Positions 1 through 17,100 of a stretch of 64,000 bases of DNA are shown here, in pieces (within the stretch, counting starts at the first letter, position 1; every line of letters starts with the position of its first letter). Under the pieces are notes generated by a model, which saw only the letters and a program-made list of their open reading frames with translations, was not told the DNA's origin and searched no databases. The position numbers and the translations under genes were made by a program. The stretch is from the NCBI GenBank assembly GCA_964020155.1, contig OZ026563.1, positions 4,707,940 to 4,771,939 of the forward strand. Direction: 5' to 3'. This stretch comes from Chondrilla cf. caribensis. Its lineage: Eukaryota > Porifera > Demospongiae > Chondrillida > Chondrillidae.

Positions 1-307
1 TGACATCCTTGATGAGATATCGCCAAATTTAGAGGAATCTGGTCTGAGCTATGACTGTATCGGTGGAGGCCGCATCGAGCATGACAGCAACAAGAAGACA
101 ATCTTGGTGTACGGATACTCAATGGCAAGTGGCCATGTGTGAACTTACCTTGCACTGAACTGTACTTGTGACTTATTGGTAAGGATTTATCTATTCTCCT
201 TGGGTTCACAGGGGTTTGGAAGAGCTGACCACAGCATTGCAGTTGACAAGCTGAAGGCCAAGTACCCCAACTACCACAGCATCACCTTCAGCAACGAGGG
301 ATACTAA
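1..307 (+). CDS. PHPT1: 14 kDa phosphohistidine phosphatase, 3' part
   Basis: Partial gene entering from the left edge. Exons are 1-124 (codons in phase from base 2) and 212-307, with a TAA stop at 305-307. The C-terminal half matches the PHPT1/janus family: the segment CIGGGRI, then VYGYSM, then GFGRADHS, then AKYPNYHSITFSNEGY at the end. Family knowledge: PHPT1 is a small cytosolic enzyme that removes phosphate from histidine; the catalytic histidine lies upstream, outside the window. The intron 125-211 starts with GC rather than GT (ATG then GCAAGT) and ends in a normal CAG, so it appears to be a GC-AG intron. It falls between the conserved M and G in phase 0. The 3' end converges on the stomatin gene on the other strand. 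Confidence 0.88.
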
Positions 308-462
308 TAACCCGTCAAATACTTCCAGTCATCTCAATTTGTTTCTAGTTTTATCTGTTTTTTGACATACAATTTGACAATATCTATTGAATGCAATAGT
401 TCATTGCTGTCCACACAAATACTGCCAATAACTGAGTTTTGATGCAGTGAGCATCACCAAAC

Positions 463-468
463 AATAAA
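463..468 (+). terminator. Poly(A) signal AATAAA for PHPT1
   Basis: Canonical AATAAA lying 156 bases after the PHPT1 stop, in the 243-bp space between the convergent PHPT1 and stomatin stops. Confidence 0.55.
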
Positions 469-550
469 TGCTATCAAGTGCATTGCTACACCACTACAAG
501 ACCCTCCATTTCACAGTAAACTAAACTAAAGTGTCATTAAACAAGTGTGT

Positions 551-1057
551 TCACTTAGGGAAGAACTTGCTGAGCAGGTCCAACGGTAGAGGGAACACGT
601 ATGTGTGGTTGTTGGAGCCAGATATGGTGTTGAGCGTCTGGAGGTATCGGAGCTGAAGAGACCCAGGGGCTTCATCAAACACATCAGCAGCCTCTCTCAG
701 AACAGAGGAAGCATTCTGTTCTCCTTCAGCTGCAATCACTTTAGCTCTTGACTCACGAGAAGCTTCAGCTTCGGCAGCCATGGCACGGCGAAGGTCATTG
801 GGGATCCGAACGTCTTTACTGGAGAACGGGAGCACAGCGTAACACTACACTCTGATGGGGAGGGAGAAAGAGACTCACATTTCCACTCGAAGAACCTTGA
901 TACCCCAAGGATCAGTGGCCTCGTCCAACTCACGCTAAAAAAAGAGGGAATTTCAATTGCACATACATTTACAGTATTGAGTTGGTGTACCACTGCTACT
1001 AGGAGGATATGAACTTACTTCTGGTTCTTAACAGACAATATACATCACACCAACACA

Positions 1058-1093
<36 letters not shown>

Positions 1094-2454
1094 CCATTTG
1101 GTCTGCAATAGCCTCCCGATCAGACAACAGCTGAGCGAGTGTCTTTGTACCGAGGATGTTCCTTAGTGTGGTCTGAGCGATGAGGTAGGTTGAGCCGTAG
1201 TAGTTGTCCACCCTTACCTTGGCCCACGTTGGGTTGAACACTCGGAAGTACACCACTCCATCCACACGGGCTGTGACACTGTCCTTGGTGAGAATCTACA
1301 CACAGGATGATGGGAGACAGAGAGGGAGGTTAGGGGTGTGTCCACATGCTGCTAACATGTGTTGAACTGTCAAGACCAAGCACACACCACACTGCAGGGA
1401 CAACATGTGACACATCCCCATCGTTGTTGCTAGCAACCCACAAGATCCCCTCGATACGTGGGTGGAGTGCTAGACACCACTATTGAACTATCTAATACAT
1501 AATCTCAAGTACACTGATACACCTCTAAAATACCACCTGTCTACAGAGACCACAATTTCTTGGTCCCCTGGGTGGTCTTAATAGACAGGTTCCTCTGTGC
1601 TGTCACCATATTGCAACATGTGCAAGCATCCAAAGAACAATCTATCCACTCCCATCATGAACCCATCTAAATGAATCATTCTCCATCATCCGTCTACACA
1701 AAATCAACACTGCTAATCCATCTATCCCTTACTGTATCCATCTTTGATCGATGGAGCTATGCCATCAACTATCCATCTAAACTTTCACCACTATCTACCT
1801 AAAGGAAATTGACACTCTTAATCCATCCTTCCATCTGCAACTATTTCATCATCTCTCATGCCAAAACACTCCACCAGTTGGACCACCGATCCTTATAGCA
1901 GTGTCCACACACCAACAGGCAACCCTCCAGAGTGTGGACAAACCTCCTGGGGTGGGATGTCAATGGTAACGATCCTCAGATCGACTTTCACTACGTTGTC
2001 AATACAGGGCAGAACGAAGAAGAGGCCCGGTCCTTTGGCTTTCTTCGAAGTGATCCTTCCCAGTCTGAATATAACTGCTCTCTCGTATTCTCTCACGATC
2101 TGAGTACAAGGACAAACAACTTGTCATTCACTCAGTACCAAGGATTATTTCACGAATGACAAACTTTCCGACCTTGATGGTCCAGAATAGGGACAGCGGG
2201 AAGAAAAGAACGATGAATATCACCGAGAAAGTGGCGCAGACGACACCGCCAGCTCCCAAACTGGCCGCTTCGGTTTCATCTACAAGGAAACAGATATCAC
2301 GTCAATTTTAGCTTCGCATAATTAAAAGAGGTAACTATTGACCAATTTCCACATCTCTGCGACTTCCTCCTCTAGGAGTTACGGCCACAATTGGTTCTTC
2401 GCCTTCCTTACTAGCCATTTCTCCTTGCTCGAACCTACTATACGGCTTATCCAT
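551..2454 (-). CDS. Stomatin-family (band 7/PHB) membrane protein, paralogue A
   Basis: Six exons on the minus strand: 2343-2454, 2173-2279, 1944-2099, 1092-1295, 879-934, 551-818. They give a 300-residue protein (903 nt including the TGA stop), close to vertebrate stomatin. Residues 1-40 form a polar N-terminus. Next comes a hydrophobic hairpin with the proline-containing turn [11 protein letters not shown], then the PHB/band-7 domain starting [16 protein letters not shown]. Further conserved blocks are [39 protein letters not shown] and LQLRYLQTL. Family knowledge: stomatins oligomerise on the inner leaflet of membranes and modulate ion channels and cholesterol-rich domains. The exon 1 donor (GTCAAT) is weak but is the only one that keeps frame. 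A (GT)n run starts at the exon 4 donor. A second paralogue lies 176 bp upstream in the same orientation. Confidence 0.9.
1064..1091. repeat. (CA)n microsatellite at a 5' splice site
   Basis: CA on the plus strand, so GT on the sense strand of stomatin A. The run begins directly at the exon 4 donor, so the splice-site GT is the first repeat unit. Confidence 0.9.
1600..1860. repeat. Degenerate ATCCATC-rich simple sequence in stomatin A intron
   Basis: The 648-bp intron 1296-1943 holds irregular repeats of ATCCATC/CCATCTA and nothing else that I recognise. Confidence 0.5.
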
Positions 2455-2539
2455 GGTCACTGGACGTCACGTTACGTCATTAGCATAATGGATTATTTGA
2501 TGGTTGATCCGAAAAAAATGAGTTCTAAAGTCATTAAGC

Positions 2540-2577
2540 CATAGACACTCTAAACTACGTAGTTTAGAGTGTCTATG
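2540..2577. repeat. 38-bp perfect palindrome between the two stomatin genes
   Basis: The sequence reads identically on both strands from 2540 to 2577, with its centre between 2558 and 2559 and no spacer. Half-site: CATAGACACTCTAAACTAC. It lies 86 bp upstream of the stomatin A start codon and 53 bp past the stomatin B stop. Confidence 0.95.
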
Positions 2578-2630
2578 ATTAAGCTACACTACAAGAGCGT
2601 ACTAAGACTCTGTCACACGTTCCACTCAGT

Positions 2631-4084
2631 TTATTCTTGCTTTGGTGGAATCAATCCCTGAAGACCAGAGAAAGTCTACAAATTGGATGAAAAAAACCTA
2701 ATAAGTAGTAGTATAGACTATGAACATAGGATACATACATATGGACTTCATCAACTAACAAAATGCCACAATTAACTCAGAAAATGACAAAATGTACTCA
2801 CAGCAGTATCCATTCCCGTCATCAGGTTCATAGGAATGGGAAAGAGCACAGACGTTCCCTTCTCGGCACCGATAAAGTTCAGCGTTTGTAGGTACCTCAG
2901 CTGAAGGGCTGTGGGAGAACGAGCGATTACTGTAGCTGCTTCTTTCAAAGCACGAGAAGCATTCAGTTCTCCTTGAGCCGCGATCACCTTCAAAAGGACA
3001 ACATTGTTACCGATAAGCTCAATACAGTTGATACAATCCACACAAGACACTCGACCACACACCTTGGCCTTGGCTTCACGTGAGGCTTCGGCCTCTGCAG
3101 CCATAGCTCTCTGCAATTCCTGAGGGATACGCACATCCTTTCTGCAGCAATGAACGGAGAAACACACATTATAAATGCAAAAACACACGTATACATTGTA
3201 AATTCACACATCATTGCACACTCTGGGACCACCAGGTAATAGTGTATTCATAGAATCATGGATATATCACACAGACAGTAAGGATACAACAGGGTGACAT
3301 ATTTTCCACACATTTGGATGTCCACATCATGACAACATTCCACTGGTTTCCTCCTTGACAGTCACAGTGCATGAGCTGCTACTATGTACAACAAACCATG
3401 TTAACCATCACTATCATTAAGTTCCTCTAAACTACAACACAGCAAATGCAGCAATAACAGCATATCTGCGAGTTAGTGTGTGCACGAGTGGTGACTGACA
3501 TTTCACAGCGCTCCACTTTGACGCCCCACATATCTGTTCCCTTGTCCAGGATCTCCTGTATAGACAGGTACAGACATGCACCTCGTTAGTGCAAGTACAC
3601 AGAGTAGCAGACCGAGGACACACATCAGTACACACACATCCTAATGTACACAACACGGTTGCTGTTACTTGCAGGTTTGATACCCTCGGCTAATTCTATT
3701 AATAGAACAACCACACCCCAAGGTGATTGCACAAGGTGGTGTCAGAAAGGTAATATACATAACAACAACCATATAAGGAGAGAAGGGGTCACCCTAAACC
3801 GCAGGAGGTGGGTTCATAGTCCAGTAAGGCCTCCAAGGAAGATAATTGACTAGACCACAGATGAACTCAAATGTTCTAGTATCTACGGCAGCACTGCATT
3901 GTGTGGCCTCTACATACACCACTGCTGGATCAGAAAAATAAGTTTTCAATTATCCAAACCTAGCAGTGAAAGATAATGATCAATTTAACAGAAATCTAGT
4001 ATGAATGGACTGTAATTGTTGCAAATTGATGGTTCATTTATCAACTGGTAATACCTGCTTGCAATCCGAGGAGGAGGAGGAGGA

Positions 4085-4137
<53 letters not shown>

Positions 4138-6030
4138 GTACAAATATGCACCCTCATTTGCGAAGCAATGGAGTCCTTCTCTGACAAGATCTCAGCAAGA
4201 GAGTGGGCACCAAGGACATTACGAAGTGTTGTCTTTGCCAGTAAACGAGTGGCCCACTCGTAGTTCAAAGCATTGTTCACTGCTAACAGCGGCCTCTCCA
4301 CTCTGAAGTAGACAACAGCATCGACGGTCACCGTGACACTGTCCTTCGTCAAAATCTGACATGATGAAATATACACAATGTAACACTAATGGATTGAATA
4401 TAGAATACATTTGCTACTCGTCCAGCCATTAGCCAACCATTGAGTGGCAATAAGAACTTCATGCAATACACTCCAAACTGCGCCACAACATAGATGGTCG
4501 TTAGACAATACCCAGTTAGACTACAGCATTGAACTGCCTTTAACTCGTAGGGATTAAAAAGTGCTTCTACACTACATCTAGTCTAACCCAAGCTAATGGT
4601 TGATTACAGAGAGAACAGTATCTGGGCCTTCTGACAGTGAAAACACACACTGCCTTCACATCATGCTATCATCACGCTTATCCCATAACATACACACGAC
4701 AGGTAAGCAGAGAAGGTAATCAAAAATAGTGCACTAGCAGCATCATGATCAAAGCACTAACAGCACCGAAAGCACCATCACTCTTCCATACCTCTTGTGG
4801 GGTGACATCAAACGGACGTGTACGCAGGTCCACAGGGATGTAGTCGTCGGTGCAGGGTATCACAAAGAACATCCCTAAAACACAAAAAGTATCTCATGAC
4901 ACAATCTTCTCACTAACATACAATGTGATCTCCCCACAGGCACACAACACAGGACACCATACCACCACATACACACAACACAGGACACCATACCACCACA
5001 GGCACACAACACAGGACACCATACCACCACAGGCACACAACACAGGACACCATACCACCACAGGCACACAACACAGGACACCATACCACCACAGGCACAC
5101 AACACAGGACACCATACCACCACAGGCACACAACACAGGACACCATACCACCACAGGCACACAACACAGGACACCATACCACCACAGGCACACAACACAG
5201 GACACCATACCACCACAGGCACACAACACAGGACACCATACCACCACATGCACACAACACAGGACACCATACCACCACATGCACACAACACAGGACACCA
5301 TACCACCACAGGCACACAACACAGGACACCATACCACCACAGGCACACAACACAGGACGCCGTACCACCACAGGCACACAACACAGGACACCATACCACC
5401 ACAGGCACACAACACAGGACACCGTACCACCACAGGCACACAACACAGGACACCATACCACCACAGGCACACAACACAGGACACCATACCACCACAGGCA
5501 CACAACACAGGACACCATACCACCACAGGCACACAGAACATCAGATCGCAGAACTGCAGTGGACAAAGAACTCGAGAGCCAACACCACAGGACTAACCAG
5601 GCCCACTGCCCTCTCCGTCTATTCCACCAGCGGACCTCAGTCGACCAAGTCTGAATATAACCGCTCTCTGATACTCAGGAATGATCTGGAAGGGAAACTA
5701 GCGAGTCACAAGAACACGAGCTATATACCCGACTGAGGCTGGCTGACTAACCTTTATGATGGATACTAGCGAGAAAGGGAACGTCATTATGATCAGAATG
5801 ACGGACACGAAGTACAACACTCCACTACACGCTGAAGACAGAGCTCCAGACGACTCGTCGCGTTGCTCAGCACCAATCAGCTTGATCTCTTGCCCATCCC
5901 TACCTGCTGACCAGAAGAAAGAAAAAGGGTTGAATTTTAGCCTTCGACAAAGGCAAATCAGCTAATGCCGTGTTCACTGACTGGTTGTTCTCGGCTCTTG
6001 TCCTTGAGGCTGGATAGCCGCCATTTCCAT
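2631..6030 (-). CDS. Stomatin-family (band 7/PHB) membrane protein, paralogue B
   Basis: Nine exons: 5982-6030, 5752-5906, 5598-5685, 4792-4874, 4152-4355, 3500-3555, 3063-3141, 2802-2987, 2631-2657. They give a 308-residue protein with a TAA stop at 2631-2633. Order: polar N-terminus, hydrophobic hairpin (VILIIMTFPFSLVSIIK), PHB domain ([16 protein letters not shown]), [51 protein letters not shown], and a short tail GLIPPKQE. The exon borders match paralogue A in position and phase where shared, but B has three extra introns (after 5598, 3063 and 2802). The exon 2 acceptor is a CAGCAG tandem, so a one-residue alternative is possible. The stop codon lies inside an AATAAA hexamer (2630-2635). 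The first ATG with good context, at 6030, was chosen; the open frame upstream of it is not protein-like. Confidence 0.9.
4088..4135. repeat. (CA)n microsatellite in stomatin B intron
   Basis: About 24 CA units, giving GT on the sense strand, 17 bp past the exon 4152-4355 donor. Confidence 0.95.
4936..5537. repeat. Minisatellite, 31-bp unit, about 19 copies
   Basis: Fills most of the stomatin B intron 4875-5597. The unit contains ACACAGGACACCATACCACC. Because 31 is not a multiple of three and the unit lacks stops in several frames, the array is open in many frames on both strands. Those open frames are not genes. Confidence 0.97.
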
Positions 6031-6245
6031 GCAAAAAAATCGCCGTGGATACTGAAAGTACTTCTTCTTCAGAAGTATCGGGCTTTGCGAATTACAACTA
6101 TATTTATAAGTAATATTAGGCCATATTTCAATATAAAATATGTACACACAATAGGATGAATCGCATGGACAATAATAATGACATACTATGGCGTTAGTAT
6201 GCAAATAAATACTATATAAAATGAGAGTGATAATTGCATTGTGCA

Positions 6246-11399
<5,154 letters not shown>

Positions 11400-11569
11400 A
11401 TTTCTCCTATGTATCGGGAGAGACTGGTCTCCACGAAGGTCAAAAACTACCGGCGAATTCGAATGACTAGGCAGTTGCGCAATAACGTGATACGTCGATT
11501 CAGTTTCAACTCTAAATTTAAATTGAAACCGAGAAATTGAATCCCAGTAATTACAACCCAATAAATATA

Positions 11570-11744
11570 CAGTGCAACTTGCTTAGTAAGTACCTGGGTT
11601 AGTACATACTCCTGGTTAGTGAGTACACTTCACTCGGTCCCTAGCTCATGTACACCATGTCAACCAGTACTGATAGTAAGTACCTCTGATAAGAAGTACA
11701 AGTTTTGTGTGCCCTTCAAGGTACTTACTAAGCAAGTTGGACTG
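11570..11744. mobile_element. Tc1/mariner-type MITE, 175 bp
   Basis: Terminal inverted repeats of 27 bp with one mismatch: the left end starts CAGTGCAACTTGCTTAGTAA and the right end is its reverse complement with CAGTCC. TA dinucleotides at 11568-11569 and 11745-11746 fit the TA target duplication of this superfamily. There is no coding capacity. It lies in the 592-bp space between the IFRD start and the next stop codon. Confidence 0.8.
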
Positions 11745-11991
11745 TAGTATGTATAGTTCACATAATTATGTATATGTTAAAGTACAAAGGTATTAAGAGC
11801 ACATTAAAATAATTTCAGTTTAGTGTATCGTTGTGATTTCCACATTTTGAATGACAAAGGATTGAAGTATGTTTCTATCATTCCGTGTCCTAGAGTGATG
11901 GGAAGAACAGAAAGTACTCGATGTGAAGAAAATAAATCTACACCGATGATATGTGATGGTGAATTATATTCACCCTGTGCGTGTGTGTGTG

Positions 11992-13949
11992 TTAGCACGG
12001 TAAGTAACCTTTTTTCGATATTTCAAGTGGGCTCTCCACACTAACAAGAGCTGGTTTCATTAATTCTGCCAAAACCTCAAGTAGCTGCAGGTGAAGACAA
12101 GCAGACGATACATACAGACTGTTGGTTTCGCTTCTACATACTGACAGATATGACACACCACATACACATACGTACACATGAATGCACACTACTACCCAAT
12201 CCCACACCCACACCCACCACACACACCACACACACCACACACACACACCACACACACACACCTCTTCCCCTTGCTTGTTTCCTGCACAGTTTGACTCCAT
12301 CAAGTGCAGGGTACTGAGCTGACCAAAGCCTAAACTTGACATGAATGATCCCAGAAGTTGCCAAAACATTCTCATTTCTGCATCCATCCTGAGCTTGGCA
12401 GGTGTTACAGGCCTTCTTGCCAGGATGTAGAAGCACCCTGGTGTTCCCTGCACATCAGAGAACAAACCCAAGTACGTACCTGAGACTGGCTAGTGCTGAG
12501 TGGAGGAGTGTGCTAGGCTAGTGCTGAGTGGAGGAGTGTGCTAGGTTAGTGCTGAGTGGAGGAGTGTGCTAGGTTAGTGCTGAGTGGAGGAGTGTGCTAG
12601 GCTAGTGCTGAGTGGAGGAGTGTGCTAGGCTAGTGCTGAGTGTGAACAAGGGTTTTACTGTATTCCAGTGCTGAGTGGAGGAGTGTGCTAGGTTAGTGCT
12701 AAGCGGAGGAGTGTGCTAGACGTACTTTGCAGGATATGGCCATGCTCTTTATCTTTGCTCCTTGTCTGTACGAATTCAATCTGTCTTGAATCTCAGCTAA
12801 CATGGAGGAGAGAGACCGTCAGGTAGAGATAACGTTAGCACACACATTCTAAGGTGAGCCTTTAATAGCTTCTACTGCATGGTGACGGCCCTCAGGGTCA
12901 GAACACAGAGGATAATGACAACAAACAAACGGTGCTTCTCAATTCCTTGAAAACTGGACAGTTTGGTCTTAACGTTCCATGGAATACAGTAGAACCCTTG
13001 TTCACTATGAATGGTTACTCACTCAGAATGGATGTCAGTGTTGCCTCCTCGTGGTCCTGTGAGTGAGGAACAACATATGTTACTACTCCATACCAATGGA
13101 GGTGACTCTCAAATGATGGATGTGTCATGGCAAAAATTGACTCATCCAATATTTCCTAGGTGGAAATTTTTCAGGATTATTTTATCCTATGGGATAGAGT
13201 GTTGCAGCAAATTTTGTCCTAGGAATACCAACATAATTAATTTGACCCAGAATAAAAAAAATTGCTGTTCAAAATTTTTCCATGACAAAGGCAGCAATTT
13301 CAAACAATATACAAATTTAAGTTACTTTCACACAAACTGGACGTACACGTGTACATCACATGAAGTAGCATGCTTGTTTATGCAGACATTTTATGGTAGA
13401 CTCACATAGACTATAGTGATGACATCTGGATGAGCAGACTTGGCCAATCTCTCGTACTTTGGAACTTTACTCGATATCAGCTGCAAAGGAGAATTTGATG
13501 AACACAGTCTATACAACACAGTCTGTACAAGTACAATCTGTACAAACACAGTTTGTACAGTATGGTCTGTACGCTGTGACATCATGAGTTCAACAGGCGA
13601 TCTACTCACAAGAACTTTCCTCGGCTCATAGTCCTCCCCCAATGCAAGCTCAGCCTGTGGACAAGACAAAAGCATACGTACATACATGTAAGTACGTACA
13701 TACGTATACACACACAGTATTCACAAATACAGGAGCCGTGATATACGTACGTACACAATATGCAATCCATACATCCATAGCAATACCGCACATACCATTT
13801 CGTTCATTAGTTGAATATTTCGATCAATTTCAGCTCTGTAACCATCAAAGAAATCTTTCTTACTCTTAATTCCTGTACAATGAATTGAGAGCACACACTG
13901 TAAGAATTGAAGTACACACTAATGTACAGACACACACACATATACACAC

Positions 13950-14001
<52 letters not shown>

Positions 14002-14020
14002 ACACACACACACACGCATG

Positions 14021-14093
<73 letters not shown>

Positions 14094-14103
14094 ACACACG
14101 CAT

Positions 14104-14146
<43 letters not shown>

Positions 14147-17100
14147 CACACACACGTGTACTAGACACTAACCTTTTCCCAGTGCTGCTGTCTTTGCCAT
14201 GATAACACTGGTCTTACGTAAATTAGGAACACTCTCCTTGGCCTTGTCGTCATTCTGCACAGCTGGCAACCTGTGGACACTCTCTGTCCAAGACAGTCTC
14301 CTCCTCAACCGTTCAGCCAATGTTGATAGTTGTCCAAATTGGTGAGTTGTTGCTAAGGGGACTCTATTTGGTCTCCCAGCTTGGTTCTGCATTCCCATAT
14401 CAAACTGCAAGTTCCACTTGGTCGAGTTCAATTTGGAGTTGGTACCACTCTCTGGATTTACAACAGTATCCTCTGAAGAAGGATTACTGTTGCCATGGTT
14501 ATTCCTCTTCTGTACTGCCTCAGGATGTTCCCCTGGTTCCTGTTCAGTGCTATGGTCCTCGCTATCAGGGTTGGTGGTTTGATAGCTTCCTTGGCCAATT
14601 TCCTCAGGTATGTCTCCCAAAGTCCTCGTGGTCATCAACTTGCTCTGCTCTCCCTTATCAACAACTTGCACAGCTGTGTCACTTGTGACAATACCTGACA
14701 CCCCAGTGGCCAATGTCTCAGACATACAAGAACTGTAGGATGACTGTGAGGGAGTCTGGTTGCTCCTTGACTTGCAGTACCACTTCTTAAACATTCTAAA
14801 CCAAATACAGACCACAGATACCAGAGTGATGACATACATACGTATGTACAGCAATATACATGTGTATCCTTAGTGATATAGCATGCATGCATGGTCACCA
14901 CACAGTAGACGTGTGTGTATGTGTATGCGATTTACAGAAGGAATTCAACATAAGTATTCACCTACTGGACAGGGTTCCCAGTGCACACATGCAGTGTAGG
15001 AACTGATGGTCAGCCTTCAGACAATGTCTACATGACAATTTTGATCTTTCCAAACATGCAATAATAGTATGGGGGCTGCCGCATGCACATTATAATTACA
15101 ATATTACAATATACGTACATTCATACGCGTGATCGCAACAGTAAATTTATATTATGATTTATATTGCACGAAACAAGATGGCCGATTTGAAAACGCTATC
15201 ACTAACGATGTTGCTATCGCTAACATTATCATTATGGATACACACTTGAATATGGCTGCCATAGTAACCCATACACAACTCACTTTTGGATGGCATTAAC
15301 AGATTTCTTCACCTGTACAAGTTCTTTCTGAGTTCTGTACCTCCTAAAGTGTCTGAACGTAAGATTACATCAAGGCTGCATTGTCCTACGTATGTACGTA
15401 AGTACATGTATGAATGCATGCATGGTACATGTAATCCTTGAAACTCACTCCATACACTTATGCACTCCTGGAACAAGTCACACATACATATGTACATACG
15501 TACATACTACTCGTAAAGATGGATAATGTGAAAATAAGCATTTTACATACGTACGTACGTACTTCTGTATCATCACAGCTGCATCAATGGCTTCTTGTGT
15601 GTAGTTCTCTCCTCTCACAACCTCCAGTGCAGCTGGTTCTTCTTCCCAATCCACTGTGATAATGCCTCTATCCTTTGACTGTCCCTCCATCAGGCTCAAA
15701 TGAGCTCGAAGGAGACCCCTCACATCTTCCACTTCAGAGCGTATCGACAACACTTTGTCGTTGAGAGCATCTGGCCTTGCAAAGGGGGAGGGGCCTGTCA
15801 GATATGAGGAATTCTTGGGTTTCTGGTCACCTCTTGCGATGCTAGCACTAGGTTTGGATGATTTAAACGAATCATGATCTATAGCACTGAGTGTGATCTT
15901 GTTGCCTTTTGATAGGACTGTTTTTGTTGAAGAGTGTACCTCTTTCCCGCTGTAGGAGAATGACATGGTGTGCTTGGAGACATGGGTGGTGGGGGATAGT
16001 GGTCCAGTCTTGGACGGACTAGTAGCTAGTGCAGCTGATGGGGACAGCTGCGGTGACTTCAGTGAAGGAACAGGGCTGCGACGTAGAGGAGGATGAGGTT
16101 TGCCTGACAAGATGTTCGGGGAAGTCTTCTTGTCAACAGAAGATTGTCTCCACAGTTTGGTTGGTGTAGCTCTAACTCGCTTACTACAATGCAATGAACA
16201 GGACAGACGTGTAAAGTAATCAACACCAGCTGTACGCTTAGTGAACTCTCAACTCAAGTATAGTACATAATATTATTATATACATACATACTGTATTACA
16301 TGAGTATGCATGTGTAAATTTAACAGTACTATACTATAGCTACAAACACACATATAGACATACATAAGCATATGCATACAAATCCAACTACATACACCCA
16401 TACGTGCATACATACATACTGTTCATATACAAGTACATGTACATAAGGATAACTTGCATGTAAGCACTACTGAAACACAATTTATGGCATTCACACAATG
16501 CACTTACACAAGTTCTGGCTTGTCTTCAGGAGTGTGGTTGCTCTTGGGTGAGTCCGACCACATTGAATTGTTGGACAGGCCTCCAATCATGATGGACCGT
16601 GGCTTCAACAAAGAAGTCCCAGGATTGTTTTGTCTGTCAGTCCTCTTGGTCTTGAGGTGGGGTAGACTGTCTGTAGGGGAGTTCCCACTCATCGCGAGCA
16701 GGGCCTCTTTTGTTGGAACTGAGCTAGTTAGTTGGTTGCCATGGTGAACAGGTGGTAGGTGTGTGGGTGATTTATCTTCACTGTTTCTGGACTGTCTTGT
16801 CCCAGCTGGTGGGCCTGTTTGTACACTCAAATCTGTTTTCAATGTCTTCAAAACACTAGTGGCATCTGCCAGCATATTGTACCTGAACAGTGCCACCAGT
16901 TCATTCTCTGTGAGCTCAATCTCTCCATCCTCATTTTCTTCCAAACCATAATCTCCCTTCCTATCAGGGACCTCAGGTGGGTTGGCTGATAGTTGACCAG
17001 ATTCACTTGAATTCTTTCTATTCATCAGTATTTTATCTCTTGTCTGAGAAGTGTTTGGATTGAGCTCCTCTTGTGCTGGGATAGTAGTGGTGTGCCCTGT

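Noticed and set aside
4850..5736. Long open frames with 31-residue periodic peptides on both strands
   Set aside because: They come from a 31-bp minisatellite that happens to lack stops; they lie inside a stomatin B intron and have no splice or homology support.
15455..15473. Possible 19-bp microexon in the uncharacterised IQ gene (after CCAG, before GTGAGT)
   Set aside because: Its inclusion creates an immediate stop (TAA) in the required phase, while direct joining of exons 15563-16183 and 15284-15343 keeps frame and completes an IQ-like motif.
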